From Akkermansia sp. (GTDB lineage Bacteria > Verrucomicrobiota > Verrucomicrobiia > Verrucomicrobiales > Akkermansiaceae): a stretch of 10,009 nucleotides of DNA. A program made the position numbers and the translations under genes. The notes below the pieces were generated by a model, which did not search any database, was not told where the DNA came from, and worked only from the letters and a program-made list of their open reading frames with translations. The DNA lies in NCBI GenBank assembly GCA_017628435.1, contig JAGBZE010000196.1, positions 1 through 10,009 of the forward strand. The letters are read 5' to 3'. Shown piece by piece: positions 1 through 6,544 of the stretch (position 1 is its first letter; each line of letters opens with the position of its first letter).

Positions 1-6
1 AATATC

Positions 7-114
7 TCGCGGGCCCCCGCCCGCGAAATTCTCTCTGCGACAGCAGAAATTCTCTCGCCTCCAGGCGAAATTCTCTCCGCGCCAGCGGAAATTCTCTCTG
101 CCCGCAAGGGCAGA
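7..114 (+). repeat. Five-hairpin module M1 (heptamer-linked)
   Basis: Five hairpins are separated by exactly AATTCTC (27-33, 48-54, 69-75, 90-96). Stems in order are TCGCGGGC (7-26, loop CCCC), TCTGC (34-47, loop GACA), TCGCC (55-68, loop TCCA), TCCGC (76-89, loop GCCA) and TCTGCCC (97-114, loop GCAA). All stems are perfect, 5 to 8 bp, each starting with T and closing with A. It is preceded by AATATC and followed by an A-rich tail (AACAAAAC). It is the first of two tandem copies with a 126-bp period. The structure is seen directly; I do not know its function or a named family. Confidence 0.9.
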
Positions 115-132
115 AACAAAACTGGTAATATC

Positions 133-239
133 TCGCGGGCTCCCCGCACGCGAAATTCTCTCTGCAGCAGTAGAAATTCTCTCGCCGCATGCGAAATTCT
201 CTCCGCAAAGCGGAAATTCTCTCTGCCCGCAAGGGCAGA
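133..239 (+). repeat. Five-hairpin module M2 (tandem, partly decayed copy of M1)
   Basis: The hairpin order and AATTCTC linkers are those of M1, but several hairpins have changed. Hairpin 1 (133-153) has lost perfect pairing. Hairpin 2 (161-174) pairs TCTGC with GTAGA, so one G-C pair became a G-T wobble that RNA would still tolerate. Hairpin 3 (182-194) is shortened to TCGC/GCGA. Hairpin 4 (202-214) keeps TCCGC/GCGGA with a 3-nt loop. Hairpin 5 (222-239) is identical to that of M1. The leader AATATC and tail AATAAAAC match M1, so this is a tandem duplicate that has diverged mostly in the loops. Confidence 0.88.
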
Positions 240-255
240 AATAAAACAGGCATCG

Positions 256-366
256 TCTATTTTCTGCGAAAATAGAGAGAATTTCCGCTGACGCGGAGAG
301 AATTTCACCCCCCAGTCGGGGGTGAGAGAATTTCTGCTCCGCAGAGAGAATTTCGCCTGACGGCGA
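256..366 (-). repeat. Five-hairpin module M3, inverted, abutting the cydB stop
   Basis: Read on the minus strand, five perfect hairpins are joined by AATTCTC: TCGCC (366-353), TCTGC (345-333), TCACCCCC (325-305, 5-nt loop), TCCGC (297-284) and TCTATTTT (276-256, 5-nt loop). Hairpins 2 and 4 match the other modules. Hairpins 1, 3 and 5 have different stems, and both arms have changed together. The module begins three bases after the cydB stop codon, so it should form the 3' end of the cydB transcript. No U tract follows the hairpins, so a terminator role is not supported. Confidence 0.88.
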
Positions 367-369
367 GAT

Positions 370-1476
370 TTAATCCTTATCCAGCGCCCGCCAGGCCCAG
401 GCAATATAGGCCAGCACAAAGGGAATAAGGAAGGAAACAACCGTCATAGTTCTGAGCGTGAACAAGCTGGAAGAACTATTGGCAATAGTGAGCGAGCTCT
501 GTAAATCTGCCACGGATGGGTAATAAGCCGAATGGTTCCACCCGGCGCAGAGCAGCAAAGCAAGCACGACCAGCACACTGCCCGGACCCGCCAGCCAGAA
601 GGCACGCCGCCAGCCGCGAATCCCCAGTGCCAGCCCCGCCAGCACCAGCAACACCCCCAGCAGCAACACCGCCGCCACCCCCGGCATATCCACCAGGTTG
701 TGCAGGTATTTGTAATCCTGCATATATACCATGCCATTCTCCGGCAGGTAGCCGAAACCGGTGGAGCACAGCCAGTACCCCAGCCAGGTGAGGAAGAAGA
801 GCAGGAAGAACGCTCCCTCCATCCACAGCCGCCGCCGGGACTGCTCTCGCAGCGCAGCATCAGCCATGCAGCCCATGAAATAGAGGCAGGCCAGCAGCCG
901 CGTAAGCAGAAACACGCTGAGCCCCAGCAGCAGGTTCTGCGGCACCAGGGCAGCCTCCAGACCATGCAGCGGATTTGCCCACCGCGATATCACCGGCATG
1001 GCCGGATTCGTTACCGCTGCCTTATCCACAATGAACTCTGCACCGGTAAAGAACGTGCCCACCGCCGTGCCGATGAGCAGCGGCCCGAGCACGCCATTCA
1101 GAAAAAGGAAGACGCGATAGGTATTTGTACCCAGCACATTGCGGCGTGCCAACTGAAACTCATAGGAAACCGCCTGCAGCACAAAGCAAAGCAGAATCAG
1201 CAACCACACCCAGTACGCCCCGCCGAAGCTGGTGCTGTAGAAAAGCGGAAAAGAAGCAAAGAACGCCCCGCCGAAGGTCACCAGCGTGGTAAAGGTAAGC
1301 TCCCACTTTCGCCCTGTAGCCAGCAACAGCATGCGCCGCTGCTCCTCCGTTCGCCCCAGTGTCCAGATAAGCGACTGCCCGCCCTGCACAAACATGAGAA
1401 AAACCAAAAACGCCCCCAGCAACGAAACCAGGAACCACCAATAGCGCTGCAACAAAAATAGCTCATCCATACCCAT
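370..1476 (-). CDS. cydB: Cytochrome bd ubiquinol oxidase subunit II
   Basis: A 368-residue polytopic membrane protein without the haem ligands of subunit I, directly downstream of cydA. In the bd oxidase of the inner membrane, CydB pairs with CydA to support quinol oxidation and oxygen reduction. The N-terminal segment (about residues 10-35, ending in FVQGGQSL) and the conserved region near residues 50-75 fit CydB. Roughly eight or nine hydrophobic spans follow, among them 84-104, 195-217, 225-245, 268-290, 296-315 and 342-362. The length is typical for the family. The ATG is preceded by AGGGATTA and AAGGATT units of a 7-bp repeat that could act as Shine-Dalgarno sequences. A second ATG lies two codons in. 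The protein ends in Lys-Asp, the same two codons that end cydA. No CydX-like small gene was found downstream. Confidence 0.95.
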   Translation of the reverse strand: MGMDELFLLQRYWWFLVSLLGAFLVFLMFVQGGQSLIWTLGRTEEQRRMLLLATGRKWELTFTTLVTFGGAFFASFPLFYSTSFGGAYWVWLLILLCFVLQAVSYEFQLARRNVLGTNTYRVFLFLNGVLGPLLIGTAVGTFFTGAEFIVDKAAVTNPAMPVISRWANPLHGLEAALVPQNLLLGLSVFLLTRLLACLYFMGCMADAALREQSRRRLWMEGAFFLLFFLTWLGYWLCSTGFGYLPENGMVYMQDYKYLHNLVDMPGVAAVLLLGVLLVLAGLALGIRGWRRAFWLAGPGSVLVVLALLLCAGWNHSAYYPSVADLQSSLTIANSSSSLFTLRTMTVVSFLIPFVLAYIAWAWRALDKD

Positions 1477-1531
1477 TAATCCCTAATCCTTAATCCTTAA
1501 TCCTTAATCCTTAATCCTTAACTCCTAATCC
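1476..1531. repeat. Heptanucleotide tandem repeat (TTAATCC) across the cydA-cydB junction
   Basis: Six consecutive 7-bp units, five TTAATCC and one CTAATCC, run from 1476 to 1517, with degenerate units to 1531. On the coding strand the unit is GGATTAA/AAGGATT, so the cydA stop codon (TAA, 1513-1511), the last residues of CydA and the whole 34-bp gap before the cydB ATG are made of repeat. Each unit carries an AAGGA Shine-Dalgarno-like core. A change in copy number would shift cydB spacing, or the CydA tail if it fell upstream of the stop. Confidence 0.93.
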
Positions 1532-3049
1532 TTCCTCAATGGCCTTGCCCATGATGCTCAGTTCGGCCACAAGCAGCAGCGAGAACAAGACCAGGAAGAG
1601 GCAAAAGGTGGTCTGCACCGCGCCCGCATCCAGCCGGGAAACAGCAGCTACATTCGGCAACAGCCCCTGAATAGCCCAGGGCTGGCGCCCCACCTCGGCC
1701 ACCACCCAGCCCGCCTGGCTGGCCAGCCAGGCCAACGGCGTGGTAAGCACCACCACCAGCAATGCCGGCTTCCAGCGGAAAATCCACTTACCCAGCAGCA
1801 GCATGCCGGCAAACAGGGCAATAAAATAGCCCCCCAGCATCACCATGATGCGGAATCCATAGAACGTGAGCGGCACCGGGGGCACCAGCTGGGAGGGATG
1901 CGTCAGGTACCCATAGCCGAACCATGCGAAGTTGGCCCGCAGAGTCTCGAGCGCAGCCTGTTTCCCGGCCTCATCCTTTGCAGAGCGGTAGGCGGCCAGT
2001 GCGGCAATGGCTGTGCGCCCGCGCTGCATCTTTTCCTCAGCAGAGAGCGCCACCGAGCCATCCGGCAGCGTGTAGCCGCCCTCCAGCAGATTACGAATGC
2101 CGGGCACATAGCCGTGCATATCATGCGTAGCCAGCAGGGAGAGCCCGTAGGGAAGCTCAATATGGAACAGGAAGGGATTCCCCTGCCCCGGTGCAGCCCA
2201 GTCTATCCCCGGGCGCAGGGCGGCGGCCACCACCAGTCCCTGGCTGTTGCCGCCCTCGTACAAGCCCTCGGCTGCGGCCAGCTTCATGGGCTGGTGCAGC
2301 GCGATATCGCGCCCGCTCTGGTGCCCGGTGTGCGCCGTAAGCAGCGCCGCCACCAGCCCGAACCACGCCGCCACCCGAATGCTGGCCCTGGCAAACTCCT
2401 GATGCCGCCCGCGCAGCAGATACCAGCAGCTCACCCCCACCACAAATACCGCCCCCAGCACCCAGGAGGAGGCCACCGTGTGGCAGAATTTGGTCACCGC
2501 CACCGGCGAGAGCGCCACCGCTGCAAAATCCACCATCTCATGGCGCACGGTATCCGGGTTGAACTCCATGCCCACGGGGTACTGCATCCAGGCATTGGCC
2601 ACCAGAATCCACCAAGCGGATAGCGTGGCACCGATGATGGTGAGCCAGGTGGAGGCCAGATGCGCCCCCTTGCTCACCTTGTTCCAGCCAAAGTACATGA
2701 TGGCAATGAAAGTGGATTCCATGAAGAAGGCCACAATGCCCTCAATAGCCAGCGGCGCGCCGAAGATATCACCCACAAACCAGCTGTAGTTGCTCCAATT
2801 GGTGCCGAACTCAAACTCCAGAATGATGCCCGTGGCCACGCCCATGGCAAAATTGATGCCGAAGAGCTTCATCCAGAACCGCGCGGTCTGCTTCCAGAAC
2901 TCGCGGCCCGTGCGCACATACAGCGTTTCCATGATGGCCATCACCACACCCAGCCCCAGGGTAAGCGGCACGAAGACCCAGTGGTACATCGCCGTGAGCG
3001 CAAACTGCGCACGCGACCAATCAACGAGAGATGTATCTATTGCGTCCAT
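1511..3049 (-). CDS. cydA: Cytochrome bd ubiquinol oxidase subunit I
   Basis: A 512-residue inner-membrane subunit carrying the three haems and the quinol site of a bd oxidase. By comparison with E. coli CydA, His23 matches the b595 ligand, His190 and Met402 the b558 ligands, and Glu78 (EFEFGTNW) and Glu103 (APLAIEG) the conserved acidic residues. Lys256 and Glu261 in HQPMKLAAAE are the quinol-site pair at the start of the Q-loop, and GRQPW lies at 454-458. The length is close to E. coli CydA. I chose the ATG at 3049, four bases after the stop of the DUF4492 gene. A TTG at 3067 is in frame but would overlap that gene, and family N termini begin near DxSLVDWSRAQFA. No Shine-Dalgarno sequence precedes the ATG, so translational coupling is plausible. 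The last residues (LGVKD) are written by the 7-bp repeat. cydC and cydD are not in the window. Confidence 0.97.
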   Translation of the reverse strand: MDAIDTSLVDWSRAQFALTAMYHWVFVPLTLGLGVVMAIMETLYVRTGREFWKQTARFWMKLFGINFAMGVATGIILEFEFGTNWSNYSWFVGDIFGAPLAIEGIVAFFMESTFIAIMYFGWNKVSKGAHLASTWLTIIGATLSAWWILVANAWMQYPVGMEFNPDTVRHEMVDFAAVALSPVAVTKFCHTVASSWVLGAVFVVGVSCWYLLRGRHQEFARASIRVAAWFGLVAALLTAHTGHQSGRDIALHQPMKLAAAEGLYEGGNSQGLVVAAALRPGIDWAAPGQGNPFLFHIELPYGLSLLATHDMHGYVPGIRNLLEGGYTLPDGSVALSAEEKMQRGRTAIAALAAYRSAKDEAGKQAALETLRANFAWFGYGYLTHPSQLVPPVPLTFYGFRIMVMLGGYFIALFAGMLLLGKWIFRWKPALLVVVLTTPLAWLASQAGWVVAEVGRQPWAIQGLLPNVAAVSRLDAGAVQTTFCLFLVLFSLLLVAELSIMGKAIEEGLGVKD

Positions 3050-3053
3050 AAGG

Positions 3054-3263
3054 TTATTTTTCAACAACTCGGGTGGTCAGTTCCGTCAGCACCGTGTCGC
3101 CCTTCTCCTGCTCCCCACCCTTCAGGTAGGACGGAAAGAAAAAAGCCTTCAACACCGCAAACATGATAAATAATTTCAGCAGAATAATGCCCCACAGCAC
3201 GCGTCCCAGCCTCATGCTCCGAAACCCTTCCACATAAAATTTCAATACCTGACCAAAAATCAT
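3054..3263 (-). CDS. DUF4492 family small membrane protein of the cyd operon
   Basis: A 69-residue protein with the conserved core FYVEGFRSMRLGRVLWGIIL, then a hydrophobic span (about residues 22-43) ending in FFFPSYL and a short polar C-terminal tail. This matches the DUF4492 proteins encoded just before cydA in Bacteroidetes and some other lineages. The function is unknown; assembly or stability of the bd oxidase is a reasonable guess from context only. A longer frame is open to 3332, but it would run upstream through the promoter and into the T tract of the tRNA terminator. The family N terminus and the promoter position both favour the ATG at 3263. The gene is four bases upstream of cydA. 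Confidence 0.85.
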   Translation of the reverse strand: MIFGQVLKFYVEGFRSMRLGRVLWGIILLKLFIMFAVLKAFFFPSYLKGGEQEKGDTVLTELTTRVVEK

Positions 3264-3269
3264 ACTCCC

Positions 3270-3297
3270 ATTATAGGCTATGCTGTAGCCATGGCAA
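3270..3297 (-). promoter_or_regulatory. Sigma70-like promoter of the DUF4492-cydAB operon
   Basis: On the minus strand TTGCCA (3297-3292), a 16-bp spacer and a perfect TATAAT (3275-3270). Transcription would be expected to start about seven bases downstream of the -10 box, at about 3263, which is the A of the DUF4492 start codon. This predicts a leaderless mRNA. An 8-bp palindrome GCCATGGC (3288-3295) overlaps the -35 box; with no known regulator for it, I note it only. Confidence 0.75.
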
Positions 3298-3318
3298 GAA
3301 AAATTAGAGTCTGCACAC

Positions 3319-3361
3319 AAAAAAAATCGCACTGTGAAGGGGTTACATCTTCTACAGTGCG
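3319..3361 (-). terminator. Intrinsic terminator of the tRNA-Phe/tRNA-Pro unit
   Basis: On the minus strand an imperfect stem of about 12 bp (CGCACTGT..AGAAG with CTTC..ACAGTGCG, one bulged base) is followed by one A and eight T (3326-3319). It lies about 20 bases after tRNA-Pro and about 22 bases before the -35 box of the cyd promoter, so it separates the two units. Confidence 0.85.
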
Positions 3362-3381
3362 TTATTTATGGTAAAATCTGA

Positions 3382-3455
3382 TCGGGGCGACAGGATTCGA
3401 ACCTGCGACATCCAGCTCCCAAAGCTGGCGCTCTACCAGGCTGAGCTACGCCCCG
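3382..3455 (-). tRNA. tRNA-Pro (anticodon TGG)
   Basis: The 74-nt cloverleaf has acceptor stem CGGGGCG/CGCCCCG with discriminator A. The D stem is GCTC/GAGC, the anticodon stem CCAGC/GCTGG with loop TTTGGGA (anticodon TGG), and the T arm GCAGG-TTCGAAT-CCTGT. The 3' CCA is not encoded. It is the second gene of a two-tRNA unit and is followed by an intrinsic terminator. Confidence 0.96.
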
Positions 3456-3498
3456 ATGGTGGAGAGCAGAACTTCGTGCAACCAGGGCACAAAAAAAA

Positions 3499-3571
3499 TG
3501 GCTCGGGACGGGATCGAACCGCCGACACGCGGATTTTCAATCCGCTGCTCTACCAACTGAGCTACCGAGCC
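3499..3571 (-). tRNA. tRNA-Phe (anticodon GAA)
   Basis: The 73-nt cloverleaf has acceptor stem GGCTCGG/CCGAGCC with discriminator A. The D arm is GCTC/GAGC, the anticodon stem GCGGA/TCCGC with loop TTGAAAA (anticodon GAA), and the T loop TTCGATC. CCA is not encoded. The gene end is followed at once by eight T residues on the transcribed strand sense (3498-3491), then 43 bases in total to tRNA-Pro. Confidence 0.96.
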
Positions 3572-3606
3572 ATTCTGCAAGCCCGTCACTGACGGGGTGC
3601 GGGCGG

Positions 3607-3635
3607 ATTATACATCGAATCTGCGCCTATTGCAA
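3607..3635 (-). promoter_or_regulatory. Sigma70-like promoter of the tRNA unit
   Basis: TTGCAA (3635-3630), a 17-bp spacer and TATAAT (3612-3607) on the minus strand. The predicted start is near 3600, giving a leader of about 29 bases before tRNA-Phe. That leader holds a perfect short hairpin, CCCGTCA/TGACGGG at 3582-3596. The GC-rich stretch after the -10 box resembles the discriminator of stringently controlled stable-RNA promoters; that reading is an inference. Confidence 0.8.
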
Positions 3636-3699
3636 GCACAAAATTACAATTTTTACAGATTTTTATTTCACAATTCTGCAACTGGCTGATACAGCATAG

Positions 3700-4356
3700 T
3701 TAGCAAGCGGCCTGGAGCAGAGTCAGGAGCTCCCGCAGGGAGGAGCAGCGATACGCAGCGCGAGAAAAATCGCTGTTTTCGGTCATGCGGTTGGGGATTG
3801 CCACACAGGGGATGGCGGCATTCCGGGCGGCAATGGTGCCATTTTCCGAATCCTCGATAATCAGGCAGTCTTCCTTCTGCAGCCCCATGCACTGCTGCGC
3901 GGCTTCAAACAGCGCCGGATTCGGTTTGACGGCGTAGCCATCCGTGCGGGTAAAAACACCGGCAAAACGGGAATAGATGGCCAGCTTTTCCAGCCAGCCC
4001 TGCACCCAGCGGCGGGACGACGAGGACGCCACGGTGATGCAGATGCCCTGCTCTGCGCACCAATCCAGCAGCTCCGGCGCACCAGCCATCAGCCCCATGC
4101 GCTCCAGGTCTGCCTCCAGCATGGCCTGGCGGGCGGGTGTTTCCTTATCCCAGTCATAGGATTTACCGGTAAGCTTTTCCAGATGCGCGGCGGGGTCCCA
4201 GTGGGAATACCCGGCTCCAAGACAGGGGGCATAGGTGGCAATGGAGATTTCCTGTCCCTCGCGGGCATACAGATGCACCCAGGACTGGTAAATAGCCCAC
4301 TCTGTATCGACAAGCACGCCGTCGAAATCAAATATGATACCCTTCGGTTTCCGCAT
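3700..4356 (-). CDS. HAD-superfamily phosphatase, beta-phosphoglucomutase-like
   Basis: A 218-residue cytosolic hydrolase of the HAD superfamily with a C1-type helical cap. Motif I is DFDGVLVDTE (Asp10 nucleophile, Asp12 acid/base). Motif II is Ser111 in VASSSS, motif III Lys144 in VKPNP, and motif IV is Glu168-Asp169 in IIEDSENG. The set and the length fit the beta-phosphoglucomutase / sugar-phosphate phosphatase group, but substrates in this group cannot be read from sequence. I chose the ATG at 4356 because it starts four residues before the first beta strand and ten bases after the stop of the permease gene. The frame stays open to 4569, but that extension is antisense-frame noise inside the permease gene. 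Last gene of the phosphoesterase-permease-HAD cluster. No clear terminator follows. Confidence 0.9.
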   Translation of the reverse strand: MRKPKGIIFDFDGVLVDTEWAIYQSWVHLYAREGQEISIATYAPCLGAGYSHWDPAAHLEKLTGKSYDWDKETPARQAMLEADLERMGLMAGAPELLDWCAEQGICITVASSSSRRWVQGWLEKLAIYSRFAGVFTRTDGYAVKPNPALFEAAQQCMGLQKEDCLIIEDSENGTIAARNAAIPCVAIPNRMTENSDFSRAAYRCSSLRELLTLLQAAC

Positions 4357-4366
4357 ACCAGGCAAA

Positions 4367-5728
4367 TCAGAGTTCTCCCTTGAGCTTGGACCTCCACCAC
4401 TCCGCAAACGAGCGGTGAGCCAGGTTCTTGCGGAACAGGTAAACGGCAATGCCGATGTAGAGGAAATTCGGAATCCACGCGCTGAGCCAGGCCTGCATGA
4501 GCCCGGATTCACCCAGCGCCGGGAACACGCGGTAGAAGAACAGCATGAGCGCCGCCAGCAGCACCGCAATGCCGATACCCTTCATCGTGCCACGGCGTTG
4601 GAATGTCACCGCGCTGGGAATTGCCAGCAGCACCAGCACCATGCAGGAGAAAATTCGCGCAATGCGCACATGCCACTCCGTGCGCTTCTTGCGGCGGTCC
4701 TCGCGCGAACCTGCCCCGGAGGAGATATACTCATACAGCGCCGAGGTGCCCATGGAATCAATGCGCCCACTCTGGCTGGGGCTGATAATCTGATACGGCT
4801 TTTCCTCAAACGCCACGTTAATCACCTGCGCAAAGCTGTCGTCCTTGGGGCGCACGCCGGGGGCAGCCATCTCGCGCACATACACATCTTCCAGGTTCCA
4901 GGTGGAGTCCTCCTTGTTCCAGGTAGCCTTCCGGGCGCGGTACTGCTTCACCAGCTTACCGCGTTTCTCAGGGTCAAACTGGTCAATACTCACCCCAATC
5001 ATGGGTTCCCCGGGGTTGGTGATGAGCGCGGGTCTCTCAATACGCCAGATGCGCGAGGTCGCATCGCTGCGGTAAACTATGGATTTGGGGGTACCATCCG
5101 CATTCTTATTCCGCTTCATCACAATCTCGCGGTAAAGGGAGCCGCTGGGTGCCCAGTGAAAACCGCAGATGCCGTAGGCCATGGAAACCAGCGTACCCAG
5201 CATGAAAATCGGCATGCAGACTCGCAACAGAGAGCGCCCGGACTGCAGCATACCCGTGATTTCGCTGCCGCCGCAAAGCTTGCTGAGGCACCAGAGCGTG
5301 CCCATCAGCAGCGTATAGGGCAGAATCTGGTACAGGAACATGGGCAGCTGCGTGCCGTAGAAATGCAGCGCCTGAACCACCGGGTCATCGAATCGGGAGC
5401 GGAAGCGCTCCATGTTGTCCGTAAAATCTGCCAGAATATAGATAAGCAGCATAATCAGCGTACACATAAGGAAGTACGAGATAAAATTGCGGCTCACATA
5501 GCGGTCCATGGTCCCCATGAACATATACAGGCAGGCGCCCAGAAACGGCAGATAGCAGAGCAACCCCAGCAACACCGGGCGGCAAAGCTGCTCTACGGGG
5601 TAGGTCTCCGGCATTCCGGGAACCTCCCATTTCATTTGCTCCAGCTCACCCGGCACCAGGTATGATGCCAGCAGCGAGCCAAGTATGAACAGTATGATTG
5701 CAGGAAGAGAGTTTCGTATGAAGGACAT
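4367..5728 (-). CDS. LptF/LptG (YjgP/YjgQ) family permease with N-terminal extension
   Basis: A 453-residue membrane protein. The family core starts near residue 74 (MDRYVSRNF, then a span at about 82-103), with further spans near 125-147 and 168-190. SEITGMLQSGRSLLRV (155-170) corresponds to the cytoplasmic coupling region contacting the LptB ATPase. A periplasmic beta-jellyroll-like domain spans about 195-345, and three C-terminal spans lie near 354-372, 382-405 and 415-435. In the Lpt system such proteins extract lipopolysaccharide from the inner membrane. The unusual part is residues 1-73, which add two hydrophobic segments (about 8-24 and 50-71) ahead of the usual first span. Start choice is uncertain: an ATG at residue 71 or 74 would give a standard-length protein. 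lptB and lptC are not nearby. It lies 44 bases after the phosphoesterase gene. Confidence 0.88.
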   Translation of the reverse strand: MSFIRNSLPAIILFILGSLLASYLVPGELEQMKWEVPGMPETYPVEQLCRPVLLGLLCYLPFLGACLYMFMGTMDRYVSRNFISYFLMCTLIMLLIYILADFTDNMERFRSRFDDPVVQALHFYGTQLPMFLYQILPYTLLMGTLWCLSKLCGGSEITGMLQSGRSLLRVCMPIFMLGTLVSMAYGICGFHWAPSGSLYREIVMKRNKNADGTPKSIVYRSDATSRIWRIERPALITNPGEPMIGVSIDQFDPEKRGKLVKQYRARKATWNKEDSTWNLEDVYVREMAAPGVRPKDDSFAQVINVAFEEKPYQIISPSQSGRIDSMGTSALYEYISSGAGSREDRRKKRTEWHVRIARIFSCMVLVLLAIPSAVTFQRRGTMKGIGIAVLLAALMLFFYRVFPALGESGLMQAWLSAWIPNFLYIGIAVYLFRKNLAHRSFAEWWRSKLKGEL

Positions 5729-5772
5729 GGATTGTAAGTTTTTCAGACGGAAAAGATGAGAGAGATATCTAT

Positions 5773-6531
5773 TTAATGACCGGTGCCCAGTCGCTCTGCC
5801 AGGTACTCCGGCAGCCCCACGGCCAGCACCGCCTGCTGCGCCCCGGCCACATCGTACGCCACGCGGCGGAGCCGCACCGTTGCAGCATCAGAATCATATA
5901 TGGCATAGCAGGCGCGGGAGTCGCCATCGCGCGGCTGCCCCACTGACCCCACATTGATAAAATATTTCACCCCCGGCTGCAGGGGCACCAGGGTCTCGCC
6001 CTCCATCACCAGCTGCTGCCAGTATTCCTGCAACTCACTGGCACGGTGGCCGTCCCACACAAAAACGCGGGGCTGGTGCGTATGCCCGTGGAAACACAGC
6101 GGCAGAAACTGGCGCTGGAAATTCCCGGTGGCATCATTGGCATTCAGTATATAATTCCACGCCTGCGGCTGGTCCAGGCAGGAATGCACCATCGTGAACT
6201 TAGAGCGCTCAATGCGCTGCAACGGAAGCCGCCTCAGCCAGTTAAGGCTTTCCTCATCCAGGCAGGAACGCGTCCACTCCATCGCCTGGCGGGCAATAGG
6301 ATTCATGCGGGTATGCTCCAGATTCACCACTTCCTCATCATGATTCCCCTTCACCACCGGACACCCCAGCGCCCGGATTTCGTTCACACACTCCTGAGGA
6401 TAAGCATTATAGCCCACAACATCCCCCAGGCACACAACGGCATCACACTGCTCCCCCTGAAAGTCAGCCATGACTGCATACAGGGCGTGCAGGTTTGCAT
6501 GAATATCACTGATGACCGCAATTCTCGGCAT
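5773..6531 (-). CDS. Calcineurin-like metallophosphoesterase
   Basis: A 252-residue cytosolic phosphoesterase with the full two-metal site: Asp9 and His11 (SDIHAN), Asp37 (LGDVVGYN), Asn63-His64 (KGNHDE), His116 (MVHS) and His150/His152 (FHGHTH). NVGSVGQPRDG (193-203) is the C-terminal motif usual in the YfcE/MJ0936-like branch (Metallophos_2). No signal peptide is visible, so the substrate is probably a small cytosolic phosphodiester or phosphomonoester; it cannot be named from sequence. The ATG at 6531 starts right before the first strand. A TTG two codons upstream is in frame but would leave almost no leader. First gene of the cluster, with a promoter immediately upstream. Confidence 0.92.
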   Translation of the reverse strand: MPRIAVISDIHANLHALYAVMADFQGEQCDAVVCLGDVVGYNAYPQECVNEIRALGCPVVKGNHDEEVVNLEHTRMNPIARQAMEWTRSCLDEESLNWLRRLPLQRIERSKFTMVHSCLDQPQAWNYILNANDATGNFQRQFLPLCFHGHTHQPRVFVWDGHRASELQEYWQQLVMEGETLVPLQPGVKYFINVGSVGQPRDGDSRACYAIYDSDAATVRLRRVAYDVAGAQQAVLAVGLPEYLAERLGTGH

Positions 6532-6544
6532 AGGCAACTAATAG

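Noticed and set aside
7..366. Possible CRISPR array
   Set aside because: The constant part is only 7 nt, the intervening parts are self-complementary and related to one another, and no cas genes are present.
3368..3592. Short open frame on the plus strand across both tRNA genes
   Set aside because: It is antisense to two well-folded tRNAs, a frequent source of false protein calls.
3582..3596. Hairpin in the tRNA leader as an attenuator
   Set aside because: It is short, has no competing structure or U tract, and lies in a leader that is normally removed by RNase P.
4334..5665. Long open frame on the plus strand opposite the permease gene
   Set aside because: Low-complexity His/Gln/Arg-rich translation without motifs, while the minus strand encodes a clear LptF/LptG-family protein.
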